Shown here one piece after another: positions 15,557-24,682 of a DNA stretch of 64,000 nucleotides. Below the pieces are notes generated by a model. That model saw only the letters and a list, made by a program, of their open reading frames with translations. It had not been told where the DNA came from and made no database searches. This stretch comes from Chitinophaga jiangningensis (lineage in GTDB: Bacteria > Bacteroidota > Bacteroidia > Chitinophagales > Chitinophagaceae), in contig NZ_FRBL01000010.1 of assembly GCF_900142605.1 (NCBI RefSeq), positions 211,995 to 275,994 on the forward strand. The letters run 5' to 3'. Made by a program: the position numbers and the translations under genes. Position 1 is the stretch's first letter. Every line of letters begins with the position of its first letter.

Positions 15557-17770
15557 ATGGGATTATTCAATACTAAAAATAAAGCAGCCGGTAAACCTGA
15601 TGGTCGCGTAGAAGGTATTGCAAAAGTGACAGGCGCCGGTAAATATGCCGCAGAATACAAAGTGGATAATATGTGCCATGCCGTATTTGCAGGCAGCACC
15701 ATCGCCGCCGGTACCATCAAAAGCATTTACCTGGATAATGCCAAACAGGTGGAAGGGGTGCTGGACATTATCACTCATCTCAACAAACCTGCTGTTCCAG
15801 GCTTTGCTTCAGAAACCAAATTAAAAGAAACCCGTTTCGGTCTGCCGCTGTTTCATACGGATAAAGTGTATTTCAGAAATCAGCCGGTAGCCATGGTGGT
15901 AGCCGACACGCTGGAAAATGCTACCTACGCGGCTTCCCTGATTGAGTTCACCTACCAGGAAGATACTCCCACAGTGGACTTCAAAAAAGCACACCCATCT
16001 GTACCTCTCAAAATGCAGGGCAAAGAAAGAGGTTCGCTGGACGCCTGGAGTAATGCGCCTCAAGTGGTTGACCAGCAATACGATATCGCTGCCGAAGTGC
16101 ACAACCCTATGGAAATGCATGCGACCATCGCCCACTGGACGGCAGACGATAAACTGGTGCTCTACGATAAAACACAGGGCGTGGTAAACGTACAGCGTAC
16201 CATCGCCAAAATATTCGAAATCCCACAGGAAAATATTGAAGTATTCAGCGAATTTGTAGGCGGTGGCTTCGGCTCCGGACTACGGGTATGGACCAACGGA
16301 GTAGGCGCCGTCATGGCAGCTAAAGCAGTAAAACGCCCCGTAAAGCTGATGCTCACCAGGTCCCAGATGTTCTCCCTCACCGGCTACCGCCCCGCCGCAT
16401 GGCAACGTGTAAAACTGGGTGCGGATAATGATGGTAAATTCCTCGGTATCCATCACCAGGGAAAAAACGGTACCTCCGTATTCGAACCATTCCAGGAAGG
16501 AATCACCTCCATCACCCGGATGGTTTATAACTTCGATAACCTGAAGGCCGAACAGTCCATCGTGCCGCTCAACCTCGGCACACCTACCTGGATGCGGGGG
16601 CCGGGCGATTGTACCGGAGCCTTTGCCGTAGAATGCGCCATCGATGAGCTGAGCTACCAGCTGAATATGGACCCGGTAGCATTGCGACTCAAAAACTTCG
16701 CGATCACACATGATCCGGAAAATAAAAAACCCTATTCCAGCAACTTCATCGACGAGTGCATCACCAAAGGCGCCGAAATGATAGACTGGAAACAACGTAA
16801 ACAACAGCCGGGCGCACTTACAGAGGGCGACTGGAAAATAGGTTACGGTGTGGCAGTAGGGATGTGGGGCGCAGGCCGCGGTAATGCCAGCGCAGGCATC
16901 ACCATGGAAAAAGATGGTACCATGACGGTGAAAACGGCCATGACCGACATCGGCACCGGTACCGGCACCGCTATGCAAAACATGACGCATACTTTTACCG
17001 GTATGCCAAAAGATAAAATTAAAATAGCCCTGGGACACTCTACATTGCCTACCGCAGGTAGTCAGGGTGGTAGTACAGGTTTGTCGTCTATTAGCGGCGC
17101 CGTATCAGCAGTGTGCGACGCGTTGAAAAAGCAACTGGCCGACTACGCAGCTGCAATCAACCCGGCGTACAAGGATGCAAAACCTGCTGATGTGCTGCTT
17201 TCCGCTACAGGTGTGTCTTTAAAAACGGATAAAAACGAGTTTGTATCCCTGGCGGATATCTGGCAGAAAAATAATCTCACGGACATTTCCGTGAAAGCCA
17301 GCTCAGGCCCGGGTGCAGAGCGCCAGCAGTACGCTTTCTGCTGCTCTACCGCACATTTTGTGAAGGTGCGGGTAAACACCAAAACCGGAAAAGTGAAAGT
17401 GGAAAGAGCCATATGTGTGGCAGACGGTGGTACGATCGTAAACGAGAAGCCCGCTGCTAACCAGATTTCCGGTGCGATTGTAGGTGGTATCGGTATGGCA
17501 TTGATGGAAGAAATTCACGCGGATGAAAAATTGGGTAACCTGGTAGGGAACGATCTGGCAGGTTATCACTTCGCCGTAAATGCTGATGCGCCAATTATCG
17601 AGGTGGCATTTATCAATAAGCCTGATCCTTATGTGAATCCAAGTGGGGCGAAAGGTTTGGGAGAAGTGGGAATCATCGGATGTGCACCGGCGATTGCCAA
17701 TGCAATTTATAATGCGACCGGTAAACGGTTGAGAGATTTGCCGATTACGCCCGATAAGGTGCTTGTATAA
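15557..17770 (+). CDS. paoC: Aldehyde oxidoreductase molybdopterin subunit (PaoC-like)
   Basis: 737 aa, the normal length for PaoC-type large subunits. It carries the cofactor-binding FVGGGFGSGLRVW segment, TWMRGPGDCTGAFAVE and GSQGGSTGLSS. The C-terminal GAKGLGEVGIIG holds the conserved active-site Glu of the xanthine oxidase family. PaoC enzymes use molybdopterin cytosine dinucleotide; that is family knowledge. No cofactor-maturation gene (XdhC/MocA type) lies in the window, so it must be elsewhere. It is the last gene of the three-gene operon; a hairpin pair follows within 6 bp of the stop. Confidence 0.94.
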   Translation: MGLFNTKNKAAGKPDGRVEGIAKVTGAGKYAAEYKVDNMCHAVFAGSTIAAGTIKSIYLDNAKQVEGVLDIITHLNKPAVPGFASETKLKETRFGLPLFHTDKVYFRNQPVAMVVADTLENATYAASLIEFTYQEDTPTVDFKKAHPSVPLKMQGKERGSLDAWSNAPQVVDQQYDIAAEVHNPMEMHATIAHWTADDKLVLYDKTQGVVNVQRTIAKIFEIPQENIEVFSEFVGGGFGSGLRVWTNGVGAVMAAKAVKRPVKLMLTRSQMFSLTGYRPAAWQRVKLGADNDGKFLGIHHQGKNGTSVFEPFQEGITSITRMVYNFDNLKAEQSIVPLNLGTPTWMRGPGDCTGAFAVECAIDELSYQLNMDPVALRLKNFAITHDPENKKPYSSNFIDECITKGAEMIDWKQRKQQPGALTEGDWKIGYGVAVGMWGAGRGNASAGITMEKDGTMTVKTAMTDIGTGTGTAMQNMTHTFTGMPKDKIKIALGHSTLPTAGSQGGSTGLSSISGAVSAVCDALKKQLADYAAAINPAYKDAKPADVLLSATGVSLKTDKNEFVSLADIWQKNNLTDISVKASSGPGAERQQYAFCCSTAHFVKVRVNTKTGKVKVERAICVADGGTIVNEKPAANQISGAIVGGIGMALMEEIHADEKLGNLVGNDLAGYHFAVNADAPIIEVAFINKPDPYVNPSGAKGLGEVGIIGCAPAIANAIYNATGKRLRDLPITPDKVLV

Positions 17771-17775
17771 CCTTT

Positions 17776-17840
17776 GCTGGTACCGGTACCTTCGGTCCCG
17801 GTACCAGCCATCGCCTTCGCCGAAGGCGAAGGTGATGGCT
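17776..17840. terminator. Back-to-back hairpin pair between convergent paoC and AraC gene
   Basis: First hairpin: arms 17776-17790 and 17794-17808 (15 bp, one mismatch), loop TTC. Second: arms 17806-17821 and 17825-17840 (16 bp, one G-T wobble), loop GAA, overlapping the AraC stop codon. The arms share AGC at 17806-17808. No T tract is present. Confidence 0.6.
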
Positions 17841-18732
17841 AATTCAAAGCTCTATATTCATTTGGCGTAATACCCACCCGCTGCTTAAACAACCGCGTAA
17901 AATGCTGCGGATATTTAAACCCTAACTCATACGCTACCTGGCTGATTGTTTTCTCAAAATCAAACACCCTTTCCTTTGCCAGTTCAATCACCTTATTCTG
18001 GATATATTCCTGGGCCGATTTACCGGTTTCCTTTTTGATCAGGTCGCCAAAATAGTTGGCGGATAAATGCAAAGTGTCCGCACAGTAACCAACTGTTGGA
18101 AGGCCCTGCTGCTGCGGCTGATCGGAGAGGAAGTAATCATGCAGCACCCGCTCAAATTTTTCTACGGTGCCTTTATTTTCATGGTCCCTCGTGATAAATT
18201 GCCGGTCATAAAACCGGTTACAGTAATGGAGGAATAATTCGATATTGGCAGTAATCAGTTTCTTACTATGATGATCGATAGCGTGCATTAATTCATATTG
18301 AATTTTTGCAAAGCAGTCCAGCACAATTTGCCGCTCTTTTTCGGACAAATGCAGCGCCTCATTTACATCATAAGAAAAGAAGGAATATTCATGTATATTT
18401 TTACCCAGTGAGGTGCCGTTTATCAGGTCGGGATGGAAAGCGAGCGACCATCCACGTGCCTGCACACCGTTTTTGGGTTGTACACCTACTACCTGCCCGG
18501 GTGCAATGAACATCAGCGTGCCTTCCTGGTAATCGTAATGACTGCGGCCATATTTCAGTTCACCGCATTTCAGCTCCTTGAGATAAACACAGTACAGGTT
18601 GAAATTAAAAGTTTGGACAGGCAGCGAATTTGCCTGTGAAAGATTAATCACGGATACCAGTGGGTGTAATGTTTCCACGCCGCGTAGCTTGTTGTACTGA
18701 TCAATACTTTCCAGCTTAACGATTTCTTCCAT
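17839..18732 (-). CDS. AraC family transcriptional regulator
   Basis: 297 aa. The N-terminal half is a cupin-like sensor domain (GTLMFIAPGQVVGVQPKNG). The C-terminal about 100 residues contain the two AraC helix-turn-helix units, with TVGYCADTLHLSANYFGDLIKK and then ISQVAYELGFKYPQHFTRLFK plus GITPNEYR. It is divergent from an aldo/keto reductase, and the shared 250-bp intergenic region holds direct repeats spaced 21 bp. This fits the common arrangement of an AraC activator with a neighbouring reductase target. The ligand is unknown. Confidence 0.93.
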   Translation of the reverse strand: MEEIVKLESIDQYNKLRGVETLHPLVSVINLSQANSLPVQTFNFNLYCVYLKELKCGELKYGRSHYDYQEGTLMFIAPGQVVGVQPKNGVQARGWSLAFHPDLINGTSLGKNIHEYSFFSYDVNEALHLSEKERQIVLDCFAKIQYELMHAIDHHSKKLITANIELFLHYCNRFYDRQFITRDHENKGTVEKFERVLHDYFLSDQPQQQGLPTVGYCADTLHLSANYFGDLIKKETGKSAQEYIQNKVIELAKERVFDFEKTISQVAYELGFKYPQHFTRLFKQRVGITPNEYRALN

Positions 18733-18834
18733 GTGCTGCTGATTTTATACAAATTTATTGATTTCCTGGTCGAGATACCAGACACCCGTAATATTGGTAG
18801 GAAAATCCGTACTGTATGCCATTACCTTAGCGAT

Positions 18835-18862
18835 CAGTAATTTTGGTAGCCATTGCAGTAAT
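18835..18862 (+). promoter_or_regulatory. Candidate AraC operator: CAGTAAT direct repeats 21 bp apart
   Basis: CAGTAAT occurs at 18835-18841 and 18856-18862, each followed by a GGTA-rich half (TTTGGTAGCC and CGGTATACC). A 21-bp period puts both on the same DNA face, as expected for an AraC-type dimer. They lie about 30-60 bp upstream of the aldo/keto reductase -7 box. Confidence 0.45.
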
Positions 18863-18892
18863 CGGTATACCATCCGGTAGTGCAGGCATTCC

Positions 18893-18900
18893 TACATTTG
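18893..18900 (+). promoter_or_regulatory. -7 promoter box for the aldo/keto reductase gene
   Basis: TACATTTG matches TAnnTTTG; the predicted leader is about 75 bp. The -33 TTG is absent, which suits an activator-dependent promoter. Confidence 0.45.
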
Positions 18901-18970
18901 CATCAGTCAATTACGCCGGCACCGGGAGGCAGGGTAACTGACATCTCCCCGATATTTCAAAAAAAATTAA

Positions 18971-19966
<996 letters not shown>

Positions 19967-20032
19967 TACCTGTCATTATTTTGCTGATAGCTGCTATCAT
20001 TCATCTGACTAACAAATCCTGGGAATTATAAA

Positions 20033-20157
20033 TATCTTTGTGGTCAGACGGGCAATCGTGTTGCCCTTGTTCTTTCCGGCGATCTCAAAGAATTAAATTA
20101 TAAATTTCATTGGTTATGATACAGGTCTTTACGGGCCTGTATCTTTTTTTTAGGTAT
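20033..20157 (+). promoter_or_regulatory. Structured leader with terminator immediately before the MFS gene
   Basis: A -7 box TATCTTTG (20033-20040) precedes a 17-nt hairpin GGGCAA-TCGTG-TTGCCC (20050-20066). An intrinsic terminator follows: GATACAGG (20118-20125) pairs with CCTGTATC (20136-20143), then eight T (20144-20151). The terminator ends 6 bp before the MFS ATG, so reading through it must be regulated or inefficient. A short ATG frame starting at 20116 overlaps it and is in frame with the MFS gene. No known riboswitch class was recognised. Confidence 0.5.
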
Positions 20158-21342
20158 ATGAATAAAAAATTATTCCCCCTGTTGTTGGGTGGTCTCGGTA
20201 TTGGAATGACCGAGTTTGTCATGATGGGATTACTCCCGGATGTTGCGAAAAATCTTAAAATCAGCATACCGGTAGCGGGTCACCTTATTTCAGCGTATGC
20301 GCTGGGTGTGGTGATTGGTGCGCCTTTGCTGGTGATGATCAGCGGTAACTATCCGCCCAAGAAGATACTGATGGCGCTGATGGGCATTTTCACGGTGTTT
20401 AATGGGCTGTCTGCTTTTGCGCCGGACGAACACACGTTGCTGATTGCACGCTTTTTTGCAGGACTGCCACATGGTGCCTTCTTTGGGGTGGGTGCTATTA
20501 TGGCGAGTCGCCTCGCTGAGCCGGGAAAACAGGCGCAGGCGGTAGCTACCATGTTTGCTGGCCTCACCATTGCTAATCTGGCGCTGGTGCCTATCGGTAC
20601 CTGGATAGGCCATAATTTCCTGTGGCGTTATACATTTGGGTTGGTGGCTGTGATTGGACTGATCACTATTGTTTCCATAAAATTCTGGCTGCCGGCTATT
20701 CCTGCTGAGCGCAGTGAAGGGTTGAAAACGCAGTTGAAAATATTTCAGAATGCAGATGTATGGCTGGTGATACTGATTACGGCTATTGGTACCGGCGGAC
20801 TTTTTTGCTGGATCAGTTACATTGCGCCGCTGATGACGGAGATTTCCGGTTTTGCTTCCTCTACAGTGCCCTGGATCATGGTGCTTGCCGGTTTCGGCAT
20901 GGTGATCGGTAACTGGTTTGGTGGTAAGCTGGCGGATCGGATGTCGGCCGGAAAAGCTTGCGCATGGCTGCTTTTCGCCATGACGGTTACCTTGCTGGGC
21001 ATCTTCCTGTTTTCACAATTCCGGGTGATATCCCTGTTGCTCACCTTTGTGGCTGGTGCGTTGAGTATTTCACTGGCAGCGCCCATACAGGTACTGATGA
21101 TGCAGTGCGCCAAAGATGCGCAGATGCTGGGTGCCTCCATTACACAGGCCGGATTTAATATCGGTAACTCTTTAGGTGCTTTCCTCGGTGGTTTGCCGAT
21201 TACTTATGGACTTACCTACAATTACCCTTCTCTGGTGGGCATGTTTATGGCCACTGGTGGTGTGGTGTTTGCGATGATGATTGTAAGGCGGCAGCGGAAT
21301 AATCCTGTGCCACTGCAGCCAGTGCAGGTATTTGGACATTGA
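20158..21342 (+). CDS. MFS transporter, AraJ/YdhP-like DHA1 family
   Basis: 394 aa with about 12 transmembrane helices. The start at 20158 gives MNKKLFPLLLGGLGIGMTEF, the usual N-terminus for AraJ-like efflux carriers; in-frame ATGs at 20110 and 20116 lie in the terminator-bearing leader. The first-helix motif GMTEFVMMGLLPDVA is characteristic. Members export small molecules such as purine nucleosides, sugars or drugs with proton antiport; the substrate is not inferable. The gene is preceded by an attenuator-like leader. Confidence 0.9.
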   Translation: MNKKLFPLLLGGLGIGMTEFVMMGLLPDVAKNLKISIPVAGHLISAYALGVVIGAPLLVMISGNYPPKKILMALMGIFTVFNGLSAFAPDEHTLLIARFFAGLPHGAFFGVGAIMASRLAEPGKQAQAVATMFAGLTIANLALVPIGTWIGHNFLWRYTFGLVAVIGLITIVSIKFWLPAIPAERSEGLKTQLKIFQNADVWLVILITAIGTGGLFCWISYIAPLMTEISGFASSTVPWIMVLAGFGMVIGNWFGGKLADRMSAGKACAWLLFAMTVTLLGIFLFSQFRVISLLLTFVAGALSISLAAPIQVLMMQCAKDAQMLGASITQAGFNIGNSLGAFLGGLPITYGLTYNYPSLVGMFMATGGVVFAMMIVRRQRNNPVPLQPVQVFGH

Positions 21343-21376
21343 TGTTGTTAATCCTGGCCTTTGGCAAAGATAACAT

Positions 21377-21415
21377 CGGTAACTCCCCAAACCGAAGGTT
21401 GAGTGGGAGTTACCG
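21377..21415 (+). terminator. Hairpin after the MFS gene
   Basis: CGGTAACTCCC (21377-21387) pairs with GGGAGTTACCG (21405-21415), with an inner AACC-GAA-GGTT stem at 21389-21399. It starts 34 bp after the stop codon. No T tract. Confidence 0.5.
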
Positions 21416-21427
21416 GAATGTATAAAA

Positions 21428-21453
21428 TTTGCAAAAGGTTGCAAATTTGCAAA
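21428..21453 (+). promoter_or_regulatory. TTTGCAAA palindromes upstream of the sugar isomerase gene
   Basis: The 8-bp palindrome TTTGCAAA occurs at 21428-21435 and again at 21446-21453, 18 bp apart. A further TTGCAAA at 21439-21445 overlaps a GCAAATTTGC palindrome. The cluster sits 45-70 bp before the ATG at 21498. A DeoR regulator encoded downstream (22484) is one candidate binder. Confidence 0.35.
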
Positions 21454-21497
21454 TGTTTGAATATTTTGTCCTCCGTTCACGTTAATAATCAGTTTTT

Positions 21498-22370
21498 ATG
21501 AATTCGAGGAGAGATTTTATCAAACAGGCGGCCCTGGTTTCTGCAGGTGCATTATTGCTGCCTTCTATCGCCAGCGCTAAATCTGTTAAAACAGTAGGCT
21601 TACAGTTATATACCCTGCGTGACCTGCTTCCGAAAGATCCGGAAGGAGTGATCCGCAAAGTGGCGGCTATAGGCTATAAAGAAGTAGAAACTTACGGCTA
21701 TAATCCTAAGACCGGCTTCTGGGGCATGCCAGCCAAACAACTGGCACAGGTGCTGAAATCAACAAAACTGGTTGCACCAAGTGGCCACGTAGGCGTTGAT
21801 CCTTTCATCAGAGATGGCAATACCGATGATCTGAAAGCGAATATCGAAGCGCTGAAAACAATTGGTGCCACTTACTTCACCGTGCCTTACCTGGACGAGA
21901 GCCTCCGCCAGTCAGCCGATGATTATAAAAAAGTTGCAGAGAAACTGAATAAGGCAGCAGAGCTGTGTAAAGCCTCCGGCCTGCGTTTCGCTTACCACAA
22001 CCATGACTTTGAATTCAAGCAGCATAACGGTGTAACCGGCTACAGCATCCTGCTCAAAGAAACCGATCCTAAACTGGTAAGTTTTGAACTGGATATTTTC
22101 TGGGCAGTGCATTCCGGCCAGCAACCTGATACCATCTTTGCACAACATCCGGGCAGATTCCCAATGTGGCATGTGAAGGATATGGACAAGGCTAATCCTG
22201 GTCAGAATACCGAAGTAGGAAAAGGCAGCATCGATTTTAAAGAGATCTTCACCCACGCATCCACCGCAGGTTTGAAGCATTTCTATGTAGAGCATGAAAA
22301 TAACTATCAACCCGATGAGTTAGGCTCTATTGCCACCAGCTTCAACTATATCAGGAAAAATATCAAATAA
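21498..22370 (+). CDS. Sugar phosphate isomerase/epimerase-type TIM barrel protein, exported
   Basis: 290 aa. The N-terminus MNSRRDFIKQAALVSAGALL is a twin-arginine-like signal, so the protein is probably periplasmic. The remainder is an AP-endonuclease-2/xylose-isomerase-like TIM barrel: VGLQLYTLRDLLPKDPEGV at the start, then FAYHNHDFEF, ELDIFWAVHSGQQP, WHVKDMD and YVEHEN, which supply the Glu/His/Asp metal ligands. Several Bacteroidota homologues lie near DUF1080 proteins, as here, in 3-keto-sugar or glycoside metabolism. The reaction and substrate are inferred only at superfamily level. Confidence 0.88.
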   Translation: MNSRRDFIKQAALVSAGALLLPSIASAKSVKTVGLQLYTLRDLLPKDPEGVIRKVAAIGYKEVETYGYNPKTGFWGMPAKQLAQVLKSTKLVAPSGHVGVDPFIRDGNTDDLKANIEALKTIGATYFTVPYLDESLRQSADDYKKVAEKLNKAAELCKASGLRFAYHNHDFEFKQHNGVTGYSILLKETDPKLVSFELDIFWAVHSGQQPDTIFAQHPGRFPMWHVKDMDKANPGQNTEVGKGSIDFKEIFTHASTAGLKHFYVEHENNYQPDELGSIATSFNYIRKNIK

Positions 22371-22390
22371 GCAATTAATAAAGCCACTTC

Positions 22391-22419
22391 ACTACCGGGA
22401 GTAACAGCCTCCCGGTAGT
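22391..22419 (+). terminator. Hairpin after the isomerase gene
   Basis: ACTACCGGGAG (22391-22401) pairs perfectly with CTCCCGGTAGT (22409-22419) around a 7-nt loop, 20 bp after the stop. There is no long T tract. Confidence 0.6.
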
Positions 22420-22483
22420 ACGCTGTCATTCCCCTTTGTAGCATTTTCCTATTCTAACCTATTCGTTAAACTGTACACCCGTT

Positions 22484-23233
22484 ATGATTAAGGAACAGCG
22501 ATTTGATTTTATTCTGAATGAATTGAGGGAGCATGAGCAGGTAACCTATGAAATGCTGGCTGCCTCGCTGCTGGTATCGGAAGATACCATCCGCCGCGAC
22601 ATTGATCAGTTGTACCGCAATGGCCTGTTGTCTAAAATCCGCGGCGGTGCGATGCTGCCTTCTAAAAACCCGCTTACCTTCCGCGACCGCAGTGGTTTTC
22701 TCTGTGAACAAAAAAATATTATCGCGCTGAAAGCGATTCCCTTTCTTAAATCCGGTATGACGGTGTTTATGGACGGTGGTACTACCATATGCACTTTAGC
22801 CAAAGTACTGCCGGCGGATTTGTCCATTCGGGTGATTACCAATAACCAGCCGCTGGTGCCTATCCTGGATGCCTACAGGCATATTGAAATAATTGTACTG
22901 GGCGGCGTGTACGACCGTGGTACCGCCACCAACACCGGTACCATCACCTGTAGAGAAGCAGAGCACTACATGGCAGACCTGTACCTCATGGGTACCTGTG
23001 GCATTGATGATCAATTTGGGATTACCTGTACTATTGAGCCCGAATCACACGTGAAGAGGACGATGATGCGTCATGCACGACAAACCATGTCTCTCTCTAA
23101 TCATAATATTTTACACCGGAATAAAAATTTCCGGGTATGTGCTTTTGATGAAATCGATGTGTTAATTACTGACCTGGAAAGTGATCATGCGGACCTGGAT
23201 GCCTTTCGTAACCAGGGTGTGCAGCTGGTGTAG
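22484..23233 (+). CDS. DeoR/GlpR family transcriptional regulator
   Basis: 249 aa. The N-terminal DeoR helix-turn-helix shows VTYEMLAASLLVSEDTIRRDI followed by GLLSKIRGGAML, the family signature. The C-terminal DeoRC domain (GMTVFMDGGTTICTLAKVLP, then RVITNNQPLVPIL) is a sugar-phosphate-sensing fold related to phosphosugar isomerases. It lies between the isomerase/epimerase and DUF1080 genes on the same strand and is their likely repressor. The effector is unknown. Confidence 0.93.
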   Translation: MIKEQRFDFILNELREHEQVTYEMLAASLLVSEDTIRRDIDQLYRNGLLSKIRGGAMLPSKNPLTFRDRSGFLCEQKNIIALKAIPFLKSGMTVFMDGGTTICTLAKVLPADLSIRVITNNQPLVPILDAYRHIEIIVLGGVYDRGTATNTGTITCREAEHYMADLYLMGTCGIDDQFGITCTIEPESHVKRTMMRHARQTMSLSNHNILHRNKNFRVCAFDEIDVLITDLESDHADLDAFRNQGVQLV

Positions 23234-23264
23234 GCCAACAACGATATTTTAAAATTCCATCAAT

Positions 23265-23984
23265 ATGAAAATGAAACAAAGCGCTATTGTATTAGCCGCC
23301 CTTGCCGTTTTTACTGTATCCTGTGGTAGTCAGGGTACAGCCGATAATGAATTGACTTCCACAGAAAAGCAGGAAGGATGGGAATTGCTGTTTGATGGCA
23401 AAACCATGCATGGCTGGCATGTGTATAACATGGGCAATGTACCGTCTGCCTGGAGCGTGAAAGATGGTGCGCTGGTATGTACACAAGGCGCCGCCAAGGA
23501 TGTGGGCGACCTGGTAACGGATAAGGAGTATAAAAATTACGAACTACTGTTTGACTGGAAAATCAGCAAGGAAGGCAACAGCGGTGTATTCATCAATGTG
23601 GTGGAACGCCCGGATCTGCCGGCAGCATGGGCCACGGGGCCGGAGTACCAAATACTGGAAGCCAGTCACCACGACAATGAAAATCCTAAGAAACGTTCCG
23701 GTGGTTTGTTTGCACTGTTCGCACCGGTAAATGCTGCCCCTTTAAAGGCACAGGAAGAATGGAACCAGGCGAAAATCAGGCAGGTGGATGGTAAGTTTGA
23801 GTTTTACCTGAATGGGCAATTAACGGCACAGCAGGACCTTAACTCCCAACAATGGAAGGATACGGTGGCGGCTACACATTTTAAGAACTACGCCGATTTC
23901 GGGAAGTATACCGCAGGCCACATTGCCCTGCAGGACTGGAACAAAGGCGTTTCCTTTAAGAATATTAAGATTAAGCAGTTATAA
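23265..23984 (+). CDS. DUF1080 (3-keto-disaccharide hydrolase-like) lipoprotein
   Basis: 239 aa. A lipoprotein signal peptide ends at VSCGSQG (Cys about residue 20). The single DUF1080 domain (EGWELLFDGKTMHGWHVY through VSFKNIKIKQL) is a concanavalin-like beta jelly roll. Characterised members hydrolyse 3-keto-glycosides, and many are surface lipoproteins in Bacteroidota. It starts 31 bp after the DeoR gene and is followed by a terminator. Together with the isomerase it suggests a periplasmic 3-keto-sugar step, an inference. Confidence 0.92.
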   Translation: MKMKQSAIVLAALAVFTVSCGSQGTADNELTSTEKQEGWELLFDGKTMHGWHVYNMGNVPSAWSVKDGALVCTQGAAKDVGDLVTDKEYKNYELLFDWKISKEGNSGVFINVVERPDLPAAWATGPEYQILEASHHDNENPKKRSGGLFALFAPVNAAPLKAQEEWNQAKIRQVDGKFEFYLNGQLTAQQDLNSQQWKDTVAATHFKNYADFGKYTAGHIALQDWNKGVSFKNIKIKQL

Positions 23985-23990
23985 GCTCGA

Positions 23991-24020
23991 AGGGTGTATC
24001 AGTTCGATTTGATACACCCT
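23991..24020. terminator. Bidirectional intrinsic terminator
   Basis: AGGGTGTATCA (23991-24001) pairs perfectly with TGATACACCCT (24010-24020), followed by GTTTTATTTTTTATTT. It stands between the convergent DUF1080 gene and the gene ending at 24024. Confidence 0.85.
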
Positions 24021-24023
24021 GTT

Positions 24024-24533
24024 TTATTTTTTATTTCTGGTCAGATGTAATGTGTCCACCATTCTCCAATGGATACTATCCTGACTTACTTCATAGCTCA
24101 TCTTTAGCGGCCCTTCGGGGAGCTGCCGGTAAATGAAATGTTCGTAACGTTTGTTCCCGTTTTTATCCGGGAAGGCATTATTCAGCACCAGTCCTTCTGC
24201 GGAAAATTTCCCTTTAAACTGCCGGTGACCACCAAAATTATCAAATACGAGGGCGATGATGTCGCCATTGGCTTCCACGCCCCACAGGGAGTGCGCTTTG
24301 TATTGATTGGGTGGCTGGTCGTAATGATCATAGGTTAGCCAGCAACTGTCCATGGCTATATGAAATTCAGCAGTAGCCGTTATGGGTTTGCCACTGGCAA
24401 ACGTTCCCGTTCCATTGTAATAACCGGCAAAGTAATGGATGAAATCGGCAGGGAGTTTTTTTACCGGCTGTTGAGCATGGGCGGTTGTACAAAGTCCTGC
24501 AAACAGCAACATGAATAGGGGTAGTTTTCTCAT
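24024..24533 (-). CDS. Secreted lipocalin-like (DUF1579-like) protein
   Basis: 169 aa with signal peptide MRKLPLFMLLFAGLCTTAHA. The mature part starts with FIHYFAGYYNGTGTFASGKP and runs as alternating beta strands (AEFHIAMDSCWLTYDHYDQ, ALVFDNFGGHRQFKGKF), similar in layout to DUF1579 and other lipocalin-like proteins that often sense or bind small ligands. No catalytic motif is visible. It is monocistronic. Family placement is tentative. Confidence 0.7.
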   Translation of the reverse strand: MRKLPLFMLLFAGLCTTAHAQQPVKKLPADFIHYFAGYYNGTGTFASGKPITATAEFHIAMDSCWLTYDHYDQPPNQYKAHSLWGVEANGDIIALVFDNFGGHRQFKGKFSAEGLVLNNAFPDKNGNKRYEHFIYRQLPEGPLKMSYEVSQDSIHWRMVDTLHLTRNKK

Positions 24534-24646
24534 AGCATTTCGTTTATACGTAGGTGTGGGTACCTGTAAAATTTAGTTTACAAGTTAGCATTTTCCGTGT
24601 AATAGGGCAGGGAATTGTTGCAGGAGGTGATAAAGGGAGATAGTGA

Positions 24647-24674
24647 GCCACGGGAAGGGATATATTCCCGTGGC
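24647..24674 (-). terminator. Hairpin after the PEBP-family gene
   Basis: GCCACGGGAA (24647-24656) pairs perfectly with TTCCCGTGGC (24665-24674), 9 bp beyond the stop of the minus-strand gene at 24683. No T tract in that direction. Confidence 0.55.
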
Positions 24675-24682
24675 ATTAAAAA

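Noticed and set aside
16280..17038. 252-aa minus-strand frame opposite paoC
   Set aside because: Antisense to a strongly supported gene, His/Gly-rich composition typical of a reverse-frame shadow, no family.
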